Source: Corylus avellana
Taxonomy: Eukaryota > Streptophyta > Magnoliopsida > Fagales > Betulaceae
Assembly (NCBI RefSeq): GCF_901000735.1
Contig: NC_081542.1
Location: 44,184,238-44,248,237 of the forward strand
Reading direction: 5' to 3'
DNA: 64,000 bases
Made by a program: the position numbers and the translations under genes. Shown piece after piece: positions 23,027-35,100 of this stretch (its first letter is position 1; the number at the start of each line of letters is the position of its first letter). The notes under the pieces are model-generated. The model saw only the letters and a list, made by a program, of their open reading frames with translations, was not told the DNA's origin and ran no database searches.

Positions 23027-24410
23027 AAAAATAAATTCAAATGCTGATTGACACAAATAATGTTATTTTATACTACACTCTCATTTCATTTCATCTACTA
23101 AATTGACGTGGTAGTGCCGGTCAATTTCATTTCATTATAAATTTACGTGTATAATGTATCATTTCTTTTCGTTATTTTATTACATGTACTTTATTCCTTC
23201 CCAACTTTGATTTAAATATTATTTATTTTTAACTCCGTCAATCAACCTCTCAGCATTTGGAAGGAGACATATCAACATCACCTATATTTACCAATCAAAC
23301 TCTCAGCATTCCCAATTTCACTAATCACTACCCCCAACGCCCCTCCTTTACCATCATCAATGTTCTTGGCAATAAGAAATTAAGCAAATGGATTAATCCA
23401 AAGCAATGCAGTGAACATAATCAACATACTATTAGCATAATTAATCATTCTACCAAAATTGGCTTCCAAGCTAATCCACTCCACTCCAAGCCAAAACACC
23501 CTTGCATTTTTCAATGCCATTATAAGCACAAAACCCGAGGCTGTCTATTAAAACAGCAACACATGATAAAAAAGATATTTAAAAAGTACAAACTCAAAAA
23601 TATATATATATAATAAAAAAAATAAAACTTTTTAGCTTTAAAAGTTTTATTTTTACGTAATTCTAAACATGCTTTAATTAACCTTCTGCGGTTCTTATTG
23701 AAGTCCGAAAAAAGTGTGCCGCTGCATGTCAATCTCGAACTCTTTGTCAATGTTGAGGGCAAAGTCTCTGGTGGAGCGAGCAACGGAACTGAGATGGCGC
23801 GACATGCATCAATAGATCTTTGTGTAGAACGTATGTGCCTGTAAAACTTGTATGTCAACCTGCATAAATTAATGGTAATTTTGAAAATTGAGAAGATAAG
23901 AGGATCGGACGAGGAAATAAATAATTTCTCAATTTTATTTATTTCCAATAAATTAAAAGGAAAGAGAAGGCTAAAATGTCAATTTCAGTACATAAGACGG
24001 CCCAAAAAAACAGATTAGTCTAAAAATGTCAACTCTACCTTGCCCCATTCCTATAACTTTTTTTTAAGGGAAAAGGGAAGGAAAATGGGGATACAATTAA
24101 GTCTAAAGTGATTCCGTGATCAATGCTCTATACAGCTGGAAGAAGAAACATACACAGACAGTCTTTCTTTCTTATAAATAATTACTATAATTAATTAAAA
24201 AAACAAATCTAAGACTACAAACTTTTATTCTAAACTCATTTATAAATCAATTTGATAATCTATAATTGTTTAAAATAATTAAAAAGTCAAATTTCCTACT
24301 TAATTATTTTGCCAATTATAAACTGTCATTTTAATTTGTAAATAACTTTATAGTAAAAGTTGTAATATCACGCTCGTTAAAAACACCCTCTATTAACAAA
24401 TGTAACATTA

Positions 24411-24630
24411 TTCTCAAGAGGTAGCTCAATTGACCGAAGATCACGCCTTATGAAGTAGAAGTTATTGGTTCGAATTCTCGTCACTTTTTTTTTTTTGATA
24501 TGTCCACACAAGGAAAGAGAGAAGGAGATTCAAACTAGTGACCTCCGTTCTATAAGGAAAAATTTACAGCCGATTGAACTACCTCTTAGGGACGAATTCT
24601 CGTTACCTTCTTTTGTGGACATGTTAATAT
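24411..24630 (+). mobile_element. tRNA-derived SINE (outer copy), interrupted by a second SINE
   Basis: The body starts CAAGAGGTAGCTCAATTGAC, carrying a pol III A-box, and has a B-box GGTTCGAATTC at 24468-24478. It is interrupted at 24485-24592 and resumes with CTTCTTTTGTGGACATGTT, ending near 24630 in AT-rich sequence. The resumed part matches the 3' end of the intact copies (CTCTTGTGCGGACATGTC). This is a non-autonomous element transcribed by RNA polymerase III and moved by LINE enzymes. Confidence 0.75.
24485..24592 (-). mobile_element. tRNA-derived SINE (inner copy) inserted in the outer SINE
   Basis: Read on the minus strand the element has the same A-box and B-box body, ends GTGTGGACATATC and has a poly(A) tail (poly(T) at 24485-24496 on the plus strand). 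It is flanked by CGAATTCTCGTCAC (24471-24484) and CGAATTCTCGTTAC (24593-24606), a 14 bp target duplication with one mismatch taken from the outer SINE. Confidence 0.82.
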
Positions 24631-24686
24631 ATATATATAGAAGGTTAATATATATATATATATATTAACCTTATATATATATAAGG

Positions 24687-24723
<37 letters not shown>

Positions 24724-24724
24724 T
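24624..24724. repeat. AT-dinucleotide microsatellite with GGTTAATATA palindromes
   Basis: Alternating AT runs are broken by GGTTAA/TTAACC blocks arranged as inverted repeats, so the whole 100 bp can form cruciforms. It abuts the SINE tail and probably grew from it. Length is likely unstable between individuals. Confidence 0.8.
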
Positions 24725-25504
24725 AAAAACATTACTCCTAGGGAGTGGGGCCCATTGAATATATAGATAATGTATTTTTCTAAGATAGTCCTAAAATAAA
24801 TAAAAATTCAAGCAATAAATTTTTTAACATTAAACCTATTTTTCCTCGAAGAACATTGAAAAGAAAATTTTGTTTCAGTCGTTTTCTATATTTTATTTAA
24901 TAAATAGAAGTATATACCTGCACTATGACGTGAAGGGGTCCCAACCCAACTCAAAAATCAGACGTTGGAGGCTGGAGCCACTCGACCAGCTTTTAATTTT
25001 GTTTTCTCAGAAGGTCTTTAGATAATTTTAAATATATGATTAAATCACTTTTAAAAAAACATATTCCATTTACATGTCCAAGAAGGAAAATAACGTTTGG
25101 TCTGCGAACAGTGGACCCGGAGTGGCCGGAAACTCTCTCGTTGTGTAGCTTTCTTGCTGACTTTTAAAATATTAAGGCCATCGAATCCTTTATATTCTTA
25201 CCCTTTTCGACTTCCAATGACAATCTCGGCTCCAATCTTTCCTAATGTTGTTGTTCTCTGAATCCTTTTGGCTACATTCAGCTTATCATACCTTGACGCA
25301 TCTTCGTCACACTCTTTTGTTTTGATTTCCTTTGGCTCTAAGCTCTGAAGGGTTCGTTTTTTTTCTTTTTGTTTTTTTTAGCAGTGATTCTTTTTGAAAG
25401 TTTGTTTATTGTTTGCTTTGGGTTTTGATATTTCAAGGATTTGATGGTTGGTTCTGGAAAACAGTTCTAAGAGGAGAGAAAGCTGGGATTTTGCTGCTGA
25501 GGAA

Positions 25505-28500
25505 ATGGGTTGCATGAACCGGAGTTTTTGTGCGGGAGTCTGTATTGGGTTGCTGTTGATTTCTACAGCGAGATTTTGTGTTGGGGTCACTGACCCTCTT
25601 GATGGTAAAGTATAGAGCTCACTTTTTCTGATTATATTTCTCTAGCAGTGGTCTGTTTGGTTCTCGGGAATGTAAAAGGAAAATGATTGAAGGTGGCATC
25701 TTTGATTAACATTTTATTTCAATTAATTGGTTCTTTCTGCAAACCCAACTTAGAATAAGAGTGGCTAGTACTAAAATTTTCATTCTTTCTTTTCTCGGTG
25801 TATGTTAAACCCTGCTTGTCTATAGTTGGCTGTATTATTAAATCCTAGTTTTCAGTTCTTATGAAGAATTTTACTGAATTCTTTGACATACTTGTCAGAT
25901 AGATCATAGAAGTTGTTAATACGGTTGTTTTTTTTTTTTTGAATTTTTTTGTTTTGCTTCTTCTGTTTCTTTAGCCAAGAAATTATAGGCTAGCTTTGTC
26001 AAATAACACTATGGAGTTGTATATTAATTATCTTATTGTGTCCATTCCTTTTCCAGTTATGGCAATTAATAGCTTATATGTTGCTCTGGGCTACCCGCCA
26101 CTTCTTGGGTGGCTTCTTGTTGGAGGAGACCCATGCGGGGATAAGTGGCAAGGTGTTGAGTGTGTTTTCTCAAACATAACGGAACTGTATGTTGATTCTC
26201 GCACTCTTGAGTTATTATCTATCGATCAGTTTTCATTCCTTTGTTGATCTTCTGAGCTGTTTGGGTTGACAGACGACTAAGTGCCGTAAATTTGGGAGGA
26301 GTATTGGGCGATAGCTTGGGAAGCTTTGGATCGATCTTAGCAATGTATGTGTCATAATTACCTGCAATTTTCTATGTCATATGTGCATGCAGTTGTCATA
26401 TGAATGAGGTTGAGATAATTTAGAGAGACTATTATCACTGTTATCTGAATCCAGTTTGTGTAATATAAATGTCTATCAATCTCAATATGTTAAAAAGATA
26501 GGGAAACTTGCTAAATTAGTCCCTTTGGTTTTGCTTTGGAACAAATAAATTGATGTAGTTTCAAATCGAGCTTATAAATTTGTGTGGTATGTGTCTGTAG
26601 CAAAATGATCATTTCGTACAAATTCAGTTTTTTTTTTTGGGTGATAGAGTCCTTATGAAATTACAATTTTACCTTTCAATAAAAATTTATAAAAAACAAG
26701 AGAAAAAAAGAAAAAAAAAAAATGGTTTGGGTTGGCTGACCTCCACCAAATCCGGCCTTTGGGGACAGCCGAACTACCCTCGTAACCTGGGGCTGGTTCA
26801 GCTACCCCAAAAACCGACCGATGGGATGGTTTGACCACCTTAAGAAGGAGAATCAAATTGCATTGCCACATCAAATTTTTAACTGTTTAAATATCTCTAT
26901 CTGGAATCTTATGAAGCCTTTTGCTACATTATGGAGCAGAGATTTTAGCAACAACCATATTGGCGGGACCATTCCATCAATTTTGCCCCTTACCATCAGG
27001 AACTTGTATGTTAAACCTCATTCACTTCCCTTTCCATGAGAAAGCTGATTTAGCAAACTATTTTTATTCTGTTATGTTTTTAAATACCCTATTTTGACAT
27101 TATTTGAGTCTTCTTTTTATTACACTTGTTTAGTTCTCTTTCGAATAACAAATTCATTGGAAGCATCCCCGACAGTTTGTCATCATCAGGTCAATTAATG
27201 GAATTGTAAGTTTTGGTTAAAGTTTAATCATACTAAGGCTCTATTTGTTTCAACATAAAACATTTTTTTGGGGAAATGTTTTCAATTCAAAATATTAGAT
27301 GATTTATTTCTGGTATTTGGTTGAGACCTTCAAAATGATTTTCAATGTTTTTTTACTTGAGAAATTTCTGTTGTTTGAGGAGGGTGGTCGTGCGGAATGA
27401 AGGGGAAGGGAAGAGAGAACTGGTCATAGCGGTGTGGAGGACTGAGGAGGAGGGAGTGGGAGAAGGCGGTGGCGATGTAGAGGAGTGAAGAGAAGGGAGG
27501 GGGAGGTGCTAGTGAGAAGGAGGGTGGTTGTGGTGGTGGCGGTTGCGGTGTGGAGGAGTGAGGAGGAAGAGGCTTGAGAGAGCGAGAGAAGAGATAGAAA
27601 GATGAGAGAAAAGAGAGGGCTGCATTCCACAAAATGACGTACATTTACACAGTGTAAGTCATGCCACTTAGGGTGCAATTTTGAGAGGACCAGGAAAGTG
27701 TTTTCCATTGATTAGTATTTTCTATGGCACCAAACAACGAAAACATGACAATATCATCCAGAAACCATTTGCCGTTGAAAAAATTAGAGCCTTAGTGTCC
27801 TCTTGTTGAGTTGTTATTGTTTTCTTGTGATCAGTTTCTTCATCTAAATTCTATTTTTCCCCCCTCAGGTCATTCAACAATAACCTTCTAACTGGGGGAA
27901 TACCAGATGCCTTTCAACATCTTACTGGTTTGATGAACTTGTAGGCATTTTCTTTTAGTTCAGATGGCTTTGCCTTCATCTTTCTTTTCTGTTTTTGTGG
28001 TTGTGATCGCATATTATGGTGCAGAGATCTGTCGGGCAACAATTTAAGTGGTCAGTTGCCTCCCTCATTGGGAAATTTGTCAGCTCTTACCACATTGTGA
28101 GTAATTATCTCAATATAATTTCTATTTGTGAATCTACTATGCGTAATTATTTCCATTAACTATATACTTTCTATGCAGGCACTTGCAGAACAATCAACTT
28201 TCGGGGACCCTTGATGTTTTACAGAGTCTTCTCCTGCAGGATCTGTACCCTTCTTTCATCCTCTTTGATTTTTATTTTTGAACATTCATTATATTGTTTC
28301 TTGGCAATCTTACTATTGGAGGATTTGATATTGATGCAAAAGTTGTTTGGGAGGAACTATGTGCTGCCTTCGGCAACTCAAATTCTTTCTTTCGTGCTAT
28401 GTAGGAACATAGAGAACAATCTATTCTCTGGACCTATACCTGCAACATTACTGAGGATTCCAAATTTCAGGTGAAGCTTGGGATTCTTTAGCTTATTTTT

Positions 28501-31500
28501 TAAATATATATTTTGTGCCAATTACAAGGCATGGATTTGTCTTTTTAACATGGATATAGTTGTGTCGTGTTTTGCCAAATCCTGGGAAACAATGACACTA
28601 ATGGTTCTCTCGTGGTCCTTTTTAATTAATAGGGGAATTATGTTATTTGTATATTACATGAATTAGTCTGAGAGCATAAATGTATTGTTGTTGAAGCATA
28701 AGGAAAATACAGAACAACTTGATACTTCTTTCTTTCTTAATTTTTTTTGTCCCTTTTCCCCTTTTCTTTTTGGATATTAACTAGTCTGACATGACAATGT
28801 TTTACATTAATGCCTAGTATTCTATTTAAGATCATAAAGTAGAACATGATTAGTCCCATCTTCTGACCAATATATCATTCCAAGACCTGGATAGGTTTGT
28901 TATCATTTTGACCTCTATGGAGTAGTCACTGGGGACACAATGGATACTAGTAGTATAGTAGCTACTCGATACCCCCATTGTTCCGTATTGAAGTCCAATG
29001 CCGTGGCTTAAATTTGTGTGCCTAATGTTCCATTTTACCGTCATATATGTCCTGTCTAGCTTTTACTTTGTTGCTTCTTTTGGTAACCCTAGCATCTATT
29101 CTGCAGAAAAGATGGAAATCCATTTAATACTACAGTTCTTCCATCACCCCCAACTGCAGCCGCTCCTCTTGCGCCGGCGGCGGCGGCACCATACTCTGCA
29201 AAAGCCCCTGGGCAACCAGCAAATGGACGATTTGTCCCAGAAAACCTGAAGAATACAGGATCCGGGGAAATTTTGACAGCCAAGAGGGTCACTTGGATTG
29301 CTGTTATAGGGAGTTTAATTCTTATTGCAATCGGGCTGTGCCTATGTAAGTTGAGATGCTTGAAAGGAAGGAAAGAGAAAAAGAATGCTGAGAGGCATGA
29401 TATTGGTGCCTATAAGGGCTCTAGAGAAAAGCTTAAATACACTGAATCTCCGGTTCAGCAAAATGGTCTAATAGAGAAAGGTAGCTTTGTTATTGTCCAC
29501 TTTTAAAATTTCTTAATCTCTTACCATCTGTTTTACTTGAAATTTGGCCTTTTGACCATTTTTAGCAGTTCCAAGAGAGACAGTTGTGAAACCACTAGAT
29601 AGGCATGTAATAGACAATGGAAGAAAACTTGCCACTCCAAAGCTTCAGAATGACCAAGAGGTAGATGTGAAAAAAATGTCTTCAGTTTCAATGCATGAGG
29701 ATGATGAGATAGACATGACCAGCATGGATATGACTTTCTTGCCACCACCACCTCCTCCTCCATTCTTTCCCGTTGAGAAGATCAGTGTGAAACCGATGGC
29801 GCCTATCAAAGTAACTACAAGTAGAGATCCCTCTAAGAGTCTGAACACAAGTTCTGTAAAATTTTTCACTGTCGCAATGCTTCAGCAGTATACAAATAGC
29901 TTTTCTCAAGAAAATTTTATTGGGGAAGGCATGCTTGGTAGTGTTTATAGGGCTGAGCTCCATGATGGAAAGGTAAGAGTCTTTTAGTTTAGTCTGAACT
30001 GATTTGCTGCGACCATGTGGCTGTTTGATTGTGTGGCTTCTCAACTTGGTTGTGTGGTTCTACTTCAGACGTTGTGTCGTGTGTTTGTTTTTGTTTTATT
30101 TTTTTATTTTTTCCTATTGATTATATGGAGGTTCCTTTGTGGGCTGCTGGGGTAGGCTTGCATACTTGGAGTCACTTTTTCAATTTTGCTGGCATTCTTC
30201 CTCTTCTTCTTCATCATCTTCATCTTCGTCAGTAGAGTTTTGAACTGTCAAGCTATTATACTCACCTCTAAGTGTGAAAACAACTACCTGCTAGGGAGTC
30301 CCCACCCCCACCCCCGCCCACAAACCACCACTCTTTCCCCAAGTTTTCAGTTATATGGGAGACAAACCTTGATTCAAATATTTATGGGAATGACATTTCT
30401 TAATTAACCTTCTAGTTTTCCTTCAAAATTTCTCTTAAAAAGCATAATTTTTTGTATCTTTTTATGCTTGAGATCTATTCTTGACCACCCACTTCCACTC
30501 CTCTCTCTCTCATGGTTGGCCTTGTGTTCCTAGTCACGCACATTATAAATTGAGATCCTAACATTTAATCTGCCCCTTGTTGATTCTTTGTAGCTACTGG
30601 CAATCAAGAAACTAGACACTAAAGTTTCCAGGCAGCAGAGTGATGAGGAATTCGTTGAACTAGTTTCTAGTATCTCTAGACTTTGCCATGCTCATATTGT
30701 GGAGCTTGTGGGTTACTGTGCTGAGCATGGTCAGCAGCTACTTGTGTATGAGTATTGCAGAAATGGGACGCTTCATGATGCACTGCATGTGGATGATGAG
30801 ATTCATAAAAGACTTACATGGAAAACACGCATCCAAATGGCGCTTGGAGCTGCGAGAGCCCTAGAGTAAGTTGAACAACTGACTCACGACATTTTTCTTG
30901 CTTAAATAGAATGCTCGTGTTAGACCTAGAGGTCAGAAACAGGTTTCTTTGTTGTGTCTCCTTTATTGGTGACCCAGGGGATCTCTTGAAGAGCTCATAA
31001 CTTGCTTGTTGGATTATGTACTTGTGCAAGACCTTCTGCTGTATATGTTTAGTCAATTAAAAACTGATTTTCCTCTCTTTTGTGGTATAGGTATTTGCAT
31101 GAGATCTGCCAGCCACCCATTGTTCACCGAAATTTCAAGTCTGCCAATCTTCTCCTTGATGACAAGCTTGAAGTTCGTGTCTCAGACTGTGGTTTGGCTC
31201 CTCTACTGTCATCTGGTTCGGCGAGTCAGGTAATTTTGAGTGTGAGATATGATGTGCCATAACGAATTAATTATGTAGATGTTGTCCTCATTCTGACTTA
31301 GATGCATCAATTTTGTGACCTAAGTTGTAATAATATTGCCAAAACTAACCAGTTAATACCATTGGATGCGAAAACTTATTATTAGTTATTTGTTACTAGG
31401 CTGAAAATTGCATGAATTTTGTGCAAACACATGAAACTTTTATTTGGTAAGGCGAGAGAGAAAATTAAGCTGGATGATCGACTTTTATTATACATAACTG

Positions 31501-32164
31501 GTAGCTGATATTGGTGCATTTACTGTCAGTTGTCCGGACGGCTTCTCACTGCTTATGGTTATGGTGCCCCGGAATTTGACTCGGGAAGTTATACTTACCA
31601 GAGTGACGTCTATAGTTTTGGAGTTGTAATGTTAGAACTCCTCACAGGGCGGAAGTCATTCGACAGGTTAGCAGCCCTGTTACAGAAAATGCAATATGTT
31701 CTGCACCTATCTTTAACTTTTGCATAACATCCCCAACAGAACTCTTCCATTGCTCACGCAAATGATTTGGTCTCAGCTAAAACTGTCTTCTTGTTTAAAA
31801 ATAATATATAGGTCACGGCCACGGGGGGAGCAATTTTTGGTTAGATGGGCAATTCCTCAGCTTCATGATATTGATGCATTAGCAAAGATGGTTGATCCCT
31901 CATTAAAAGGAGTTTATCCGATCAAGTCGTTATCACGATTTGCTGATATTATTTCCTCATGTGTGCAGGTGAGGGTTTTTTTGACACGCTTTATATTATG
32001 TGTATTTTAACTATATATATTGCATTTCAATTCAACTGTGAATCGACAACTTCACTGCTTATCTAGACTAACAAATCACCTAACATCCAATCCTTTTGCA
32101 GCGGGAGCCGGAATTCAGGCCGTCAATATCTGAAATTGTCCAAGAACTCTTACAAATGACTTAG
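25505..32164 (+). CDS. SRF: STRUBBELIG-RECEPTOR FAMILY (SRF) leucine-rich-repeat receptor-like kinase
   Basis: Sixteen exons: 25505-25604, 26057-26186, 26273-26344, 26940-27005, 27134-27205, 27869-27940, 28025-28096, 28179-28244, 28405-28470, 29107-29480, 29566-29972, 30594-30865, 31091-31229, 31530-31666, 31812-31968, 32102-32164; 754 residues. Order: signal peptide ([11 protein letters not shown] then LLLISTARF), SUB-type N-terminal region ([16 protein letters not shown]), about six LRRs on 66-72 bp exons, a Pro/Ala-rich stalk, one membrane helix ([19 protein letters not shown]), a juxtamembrane segment with a PPPPPPP run, and a kinase domain. The kinase has a glycine loop (GEGMLGSV) and the ATP-binding Lys (AIKKLD), but the catalytic loop reads HRNFK instead of HRD, and DFG is DCG. 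This is the known SRF pattern, so phosphotransfer is doubtful. SRF proteins act at the plasma membrane in tissue morphogenesis and signalling. It resembles Arabidopsis SRF1-SRF3; which is the orthologue is undecided. Confidence 0.93.
27232..27796. mobile_element. MITE in SRF intron 5 with purine-rich cargo
   Basis: The left end ACTAAGGCTCTATTTGTTTC (27232-27254 with three more bases) is the inverse of the right end GTTGAAAAAATTAGAGCCTT (27774-27796). Between 27375 and 27615 lies a G/A/T-only-like stretch (GGAGGA, GGTGGTGG, GAGAGA) unlike the surrounding intron. It encodes Pro/Ser-rich open frames on the minus strand that are composition artefacts. The target duplication was not resolved. Confidence 0.65.
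29564..29568 (+). promoter_or_regulatory. Tandem NAGNAG splice acceptor of SRF exon 11
   Basis: The acceptor reads TTTTTAGCAG, so splicing after TAG (exon from 29566) or after CAG (exon from 29569) both keep the reading frame and differ only by one alanine codon in the juxtamembrane region. Such NAGNAG sites are often used alternatively in plants. Confidence 0.6.
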
Positions 32165-35100
32165 AGAGAAGACAGTTGGAGTAGAAGGCTTCTTAGTGTG
32201 CCGAGCATGCAGTGGTTGTGAATTTTTTTCTGGTGGTCACTCTATAGAGGGAGGCTTCTTTACTATAATTTAAAACCCATTTTGTCCATTTTGTTTAAAA
32301 CAATGTAACTATTTATGGTGAAAAGTATGTGATGTATCAGTTTAGTGTTCAGTTTTTAATATATTCATGTTAATCTGTTTGGACAGGGCTTTTCTTGACT
32401 TTATTTAATGGCTTGGTAATGTGTTAGTCATTTTCATGGATGCCCCAGAAATGGTGCAATACCAATCTGCCAAGGAGGATGTGAATTTTTCTAGGGTTTT
32501 TTTTTTTTTTTTTTTGGGGGCTTAAAAAAATTTTCCGACATCAACATGTGGAAGTATTTTACTAATAGCTTTGTGCTTAAGCAAAACCATAGTTGTTGAT
32601 ATCCAATGCACATGGTTCTGTGAGGACTTGGAGTATTGTTTTAGTTAAAAAAAGGTGCCATTTTAGAAGACAGAGGTCATTTGGATTTGATGGGTGGCAC
32701 TGTGGTAATGTGGGATGTCGGCTGAGTTCCTGACAGTGAAATGTTTCTTTCACTTAATCATTAATCATATTTAATTCATAGAAGTTCAGGACAAGGACTG
32801 TAAAGTGAGCACAAATAGCAGCTTGTGCCAAGCACATGAAGCACTTCTGGATTAAAGCATTATATTATTAGTTTTCTATTGTAGTCCCTTGATTCATGCC
32901 CTTTGGAATCGTCCTTAAAAGAGTAAGGTGATAAACTATATTTTTATCTCGTCATTATTTTATTACGCTGACATGACATTGCCAATCATTTTTTTAACAA
33001 GAGTAATCCTAAAAAGCACACATTTTTCTTACTACTATTTCACTTTGGTCGTAACAGTGTCAATCAGCATTTAGGTCGGTCGTTGTTATAACAAAAATTC
33101 AGGGGCTAGTTGGCACGGCCGATTTAGTTAGGTAGGATAATAGTAGGATAAAAATCTGGTTTTTAACATTACTCTTTTAACAAAGGTTAATCCTGGCACT
33201 ACAAAATCAACAAGGTGAAATAATAATAAGATAAAAATATAGTTTCTAGCATTATTTGTACTTAAATTTGTATGTTGGTAAGATGTGAGCAACTCAAATA
33301 AAACAACCATACTACTAATAGAATTTTACTTTTTCCTTATTATATTTTGTCTGTCCTTGAGGGAATTTAATTTTACAAATAAATATTTCTAGTGTGAACC
33401 CTTTATAAAAGAGTAGAATTAAGATTTTTAGGTTTGCGATGGACAAAACTATAAAAAAAAAAATAATAATAATAAGTAAATAAATATGGATAGAAATTTT
33501 GGGAATTTCCTTCAATTCATTTAAAATAGTGTCATGTGTCTATAAACATTTAATTATATAATTTATTTTTTAAATTAAAATATTTTTTATTTTTCTTGAG
33601 AGAACAAATACAGGTAAATAAATAAATATTTTATTTATTCTACATTTTTTTTTTTTCCAGATAGTTAATCCAAAAGTATTCAACGCTATATTAAAGGTCA
33701 TTAGGCACACCGACCAAGCAGGAAAGCGATGGCTGCGAACCTGCGGCTGATAGGGCCGAGACCATGGAAAACGTTCACTGCTGATGCACCTGCGGAGACA
33801 TTCCTCTTGCCTTACCATAAAATTGTCTATTGATGATACAACCCCACCACCATTGAAGGCCTGGACACCTTGTCTTTCTCTTCTATCATATTTGTATGAA
33901 TGGTTCATTATGATTTATTATTAGCTCTCAAGCATTTGATTTCTATGCTTTTTCACACTCGGTGCACATGCGGACCGACCTACCCTGCCAACTTAAAATT
34001 TAACTACGAGCTCTTTAATTACAACAACTTAAATATATGTTATTTAAGTTGAAATTATAATTACAACAACTTAAATATATGTTGCGGCTATTGACAAAAG
34101 CTTGCCCTTATTCATACTAGTTCCGAGTCGATTGCTTGACGCTCAAAAAATACAACCTTGACAATCATTCTCGGTAATTTTACAGGTTTAATGGTGTATA
34201 TATTGTTAGATTGTGAATATGTTGCCAAGTCATTTATAACTTGTTGTACACACTTGATTTATTTAAATAGTTAATATTCGGCTAGTGGACCAAATGCCCA
34301 ATCCATTAATAAACTTACCAATCTAAGAACTTCTAAATACCTCCACACTGAATCCCTTCCTAAGGCACGTCAGGTAAATAACCATCTTGATAGTTTTCAA
34401 CATGAGGCAATACGCATGATGAGAGTCGGGAGATGTAAGAAATATTTGCAACAGGAAAGTTTCCAATAAAGTGTAACATGTGGCATACAGTTACGACAAT
34501 TATAGATAACGACAAACATCTGGTAAAACATAACTTTTGTCTCCCCTAGTTTCACTTTTCTTGAGATGATTCTATTTGATTTCGAAATTATCTCATACCA
34601 AAACAAGCTTTTTACTATTTTTTTTTTCTATGTTGTGATGCAACGAAGGAAAGTGAAAGGAAAAAGAAACCGAGGACTTGGTATGCTGCTGATGATTGAA
34701 CCAAATTGCTTCAAAATGTATGACTTATATAAATCTTATCCATATCTATCACCAATTACCTCAAACCATTATTAAATAAAATAAAAATAAAATGGTTCAA
34801 CGGAAATAACATCACAAAAAGAGGTTCAATCAGAAGAGAAAACTATAATTAAGCAGTAAAGCTTACTGCAAATCAATGTTTTTTTTTTTTTTAATATTTT
34901 GTGGGGCATTCAATATTTTAATTAATAATAAAATACTAAATAACATGTCTTAATCAAACCAAAAAATATTTAAAGGCAAAGACAAGAAAGGAAATTCCTT
35001 CCTCTTTAATGTTTCACAAAAGTCATTTTCCAAATCCAATAAAATAAACATCAAATAGTGTTGGTAGAGACGTACGTAGGAAGTGACTAGAATCCCCCAC

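Larger units (their letters stand above)
19471..24410. other. Intergenic DNA with three foldback elements
   Basis: No gene was recognised. The segment holds the foldbacks at 20092-20423, 21641-22035 and 22630-23026. The longer open frames (23257-23613 plus, 23520-23948 minus) are low in complexity or AT-driven and show no domain. Confidence 0.5.

Noticed and set aside
23257..23948. Open frames of 118 (+) and 142 (-) residues
   Set aside because: They overlap on opposite strands, have AT-driven composition, no domain and no splice signals.
27342..27708. Minus-strand Ser/Pro-rich open frames
   Set aside because: They come from the purine-rich cargo of a MITE within an SRF intron, with no start context or conserved domain.
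33570..33908. Minus-strand 112-residue open frame with a GC-richer core, possibly organellar
   Set aside because: I tried to match it to plastid and mitochondrial proteins and found no convincing similarity; no splice or start signals support it.
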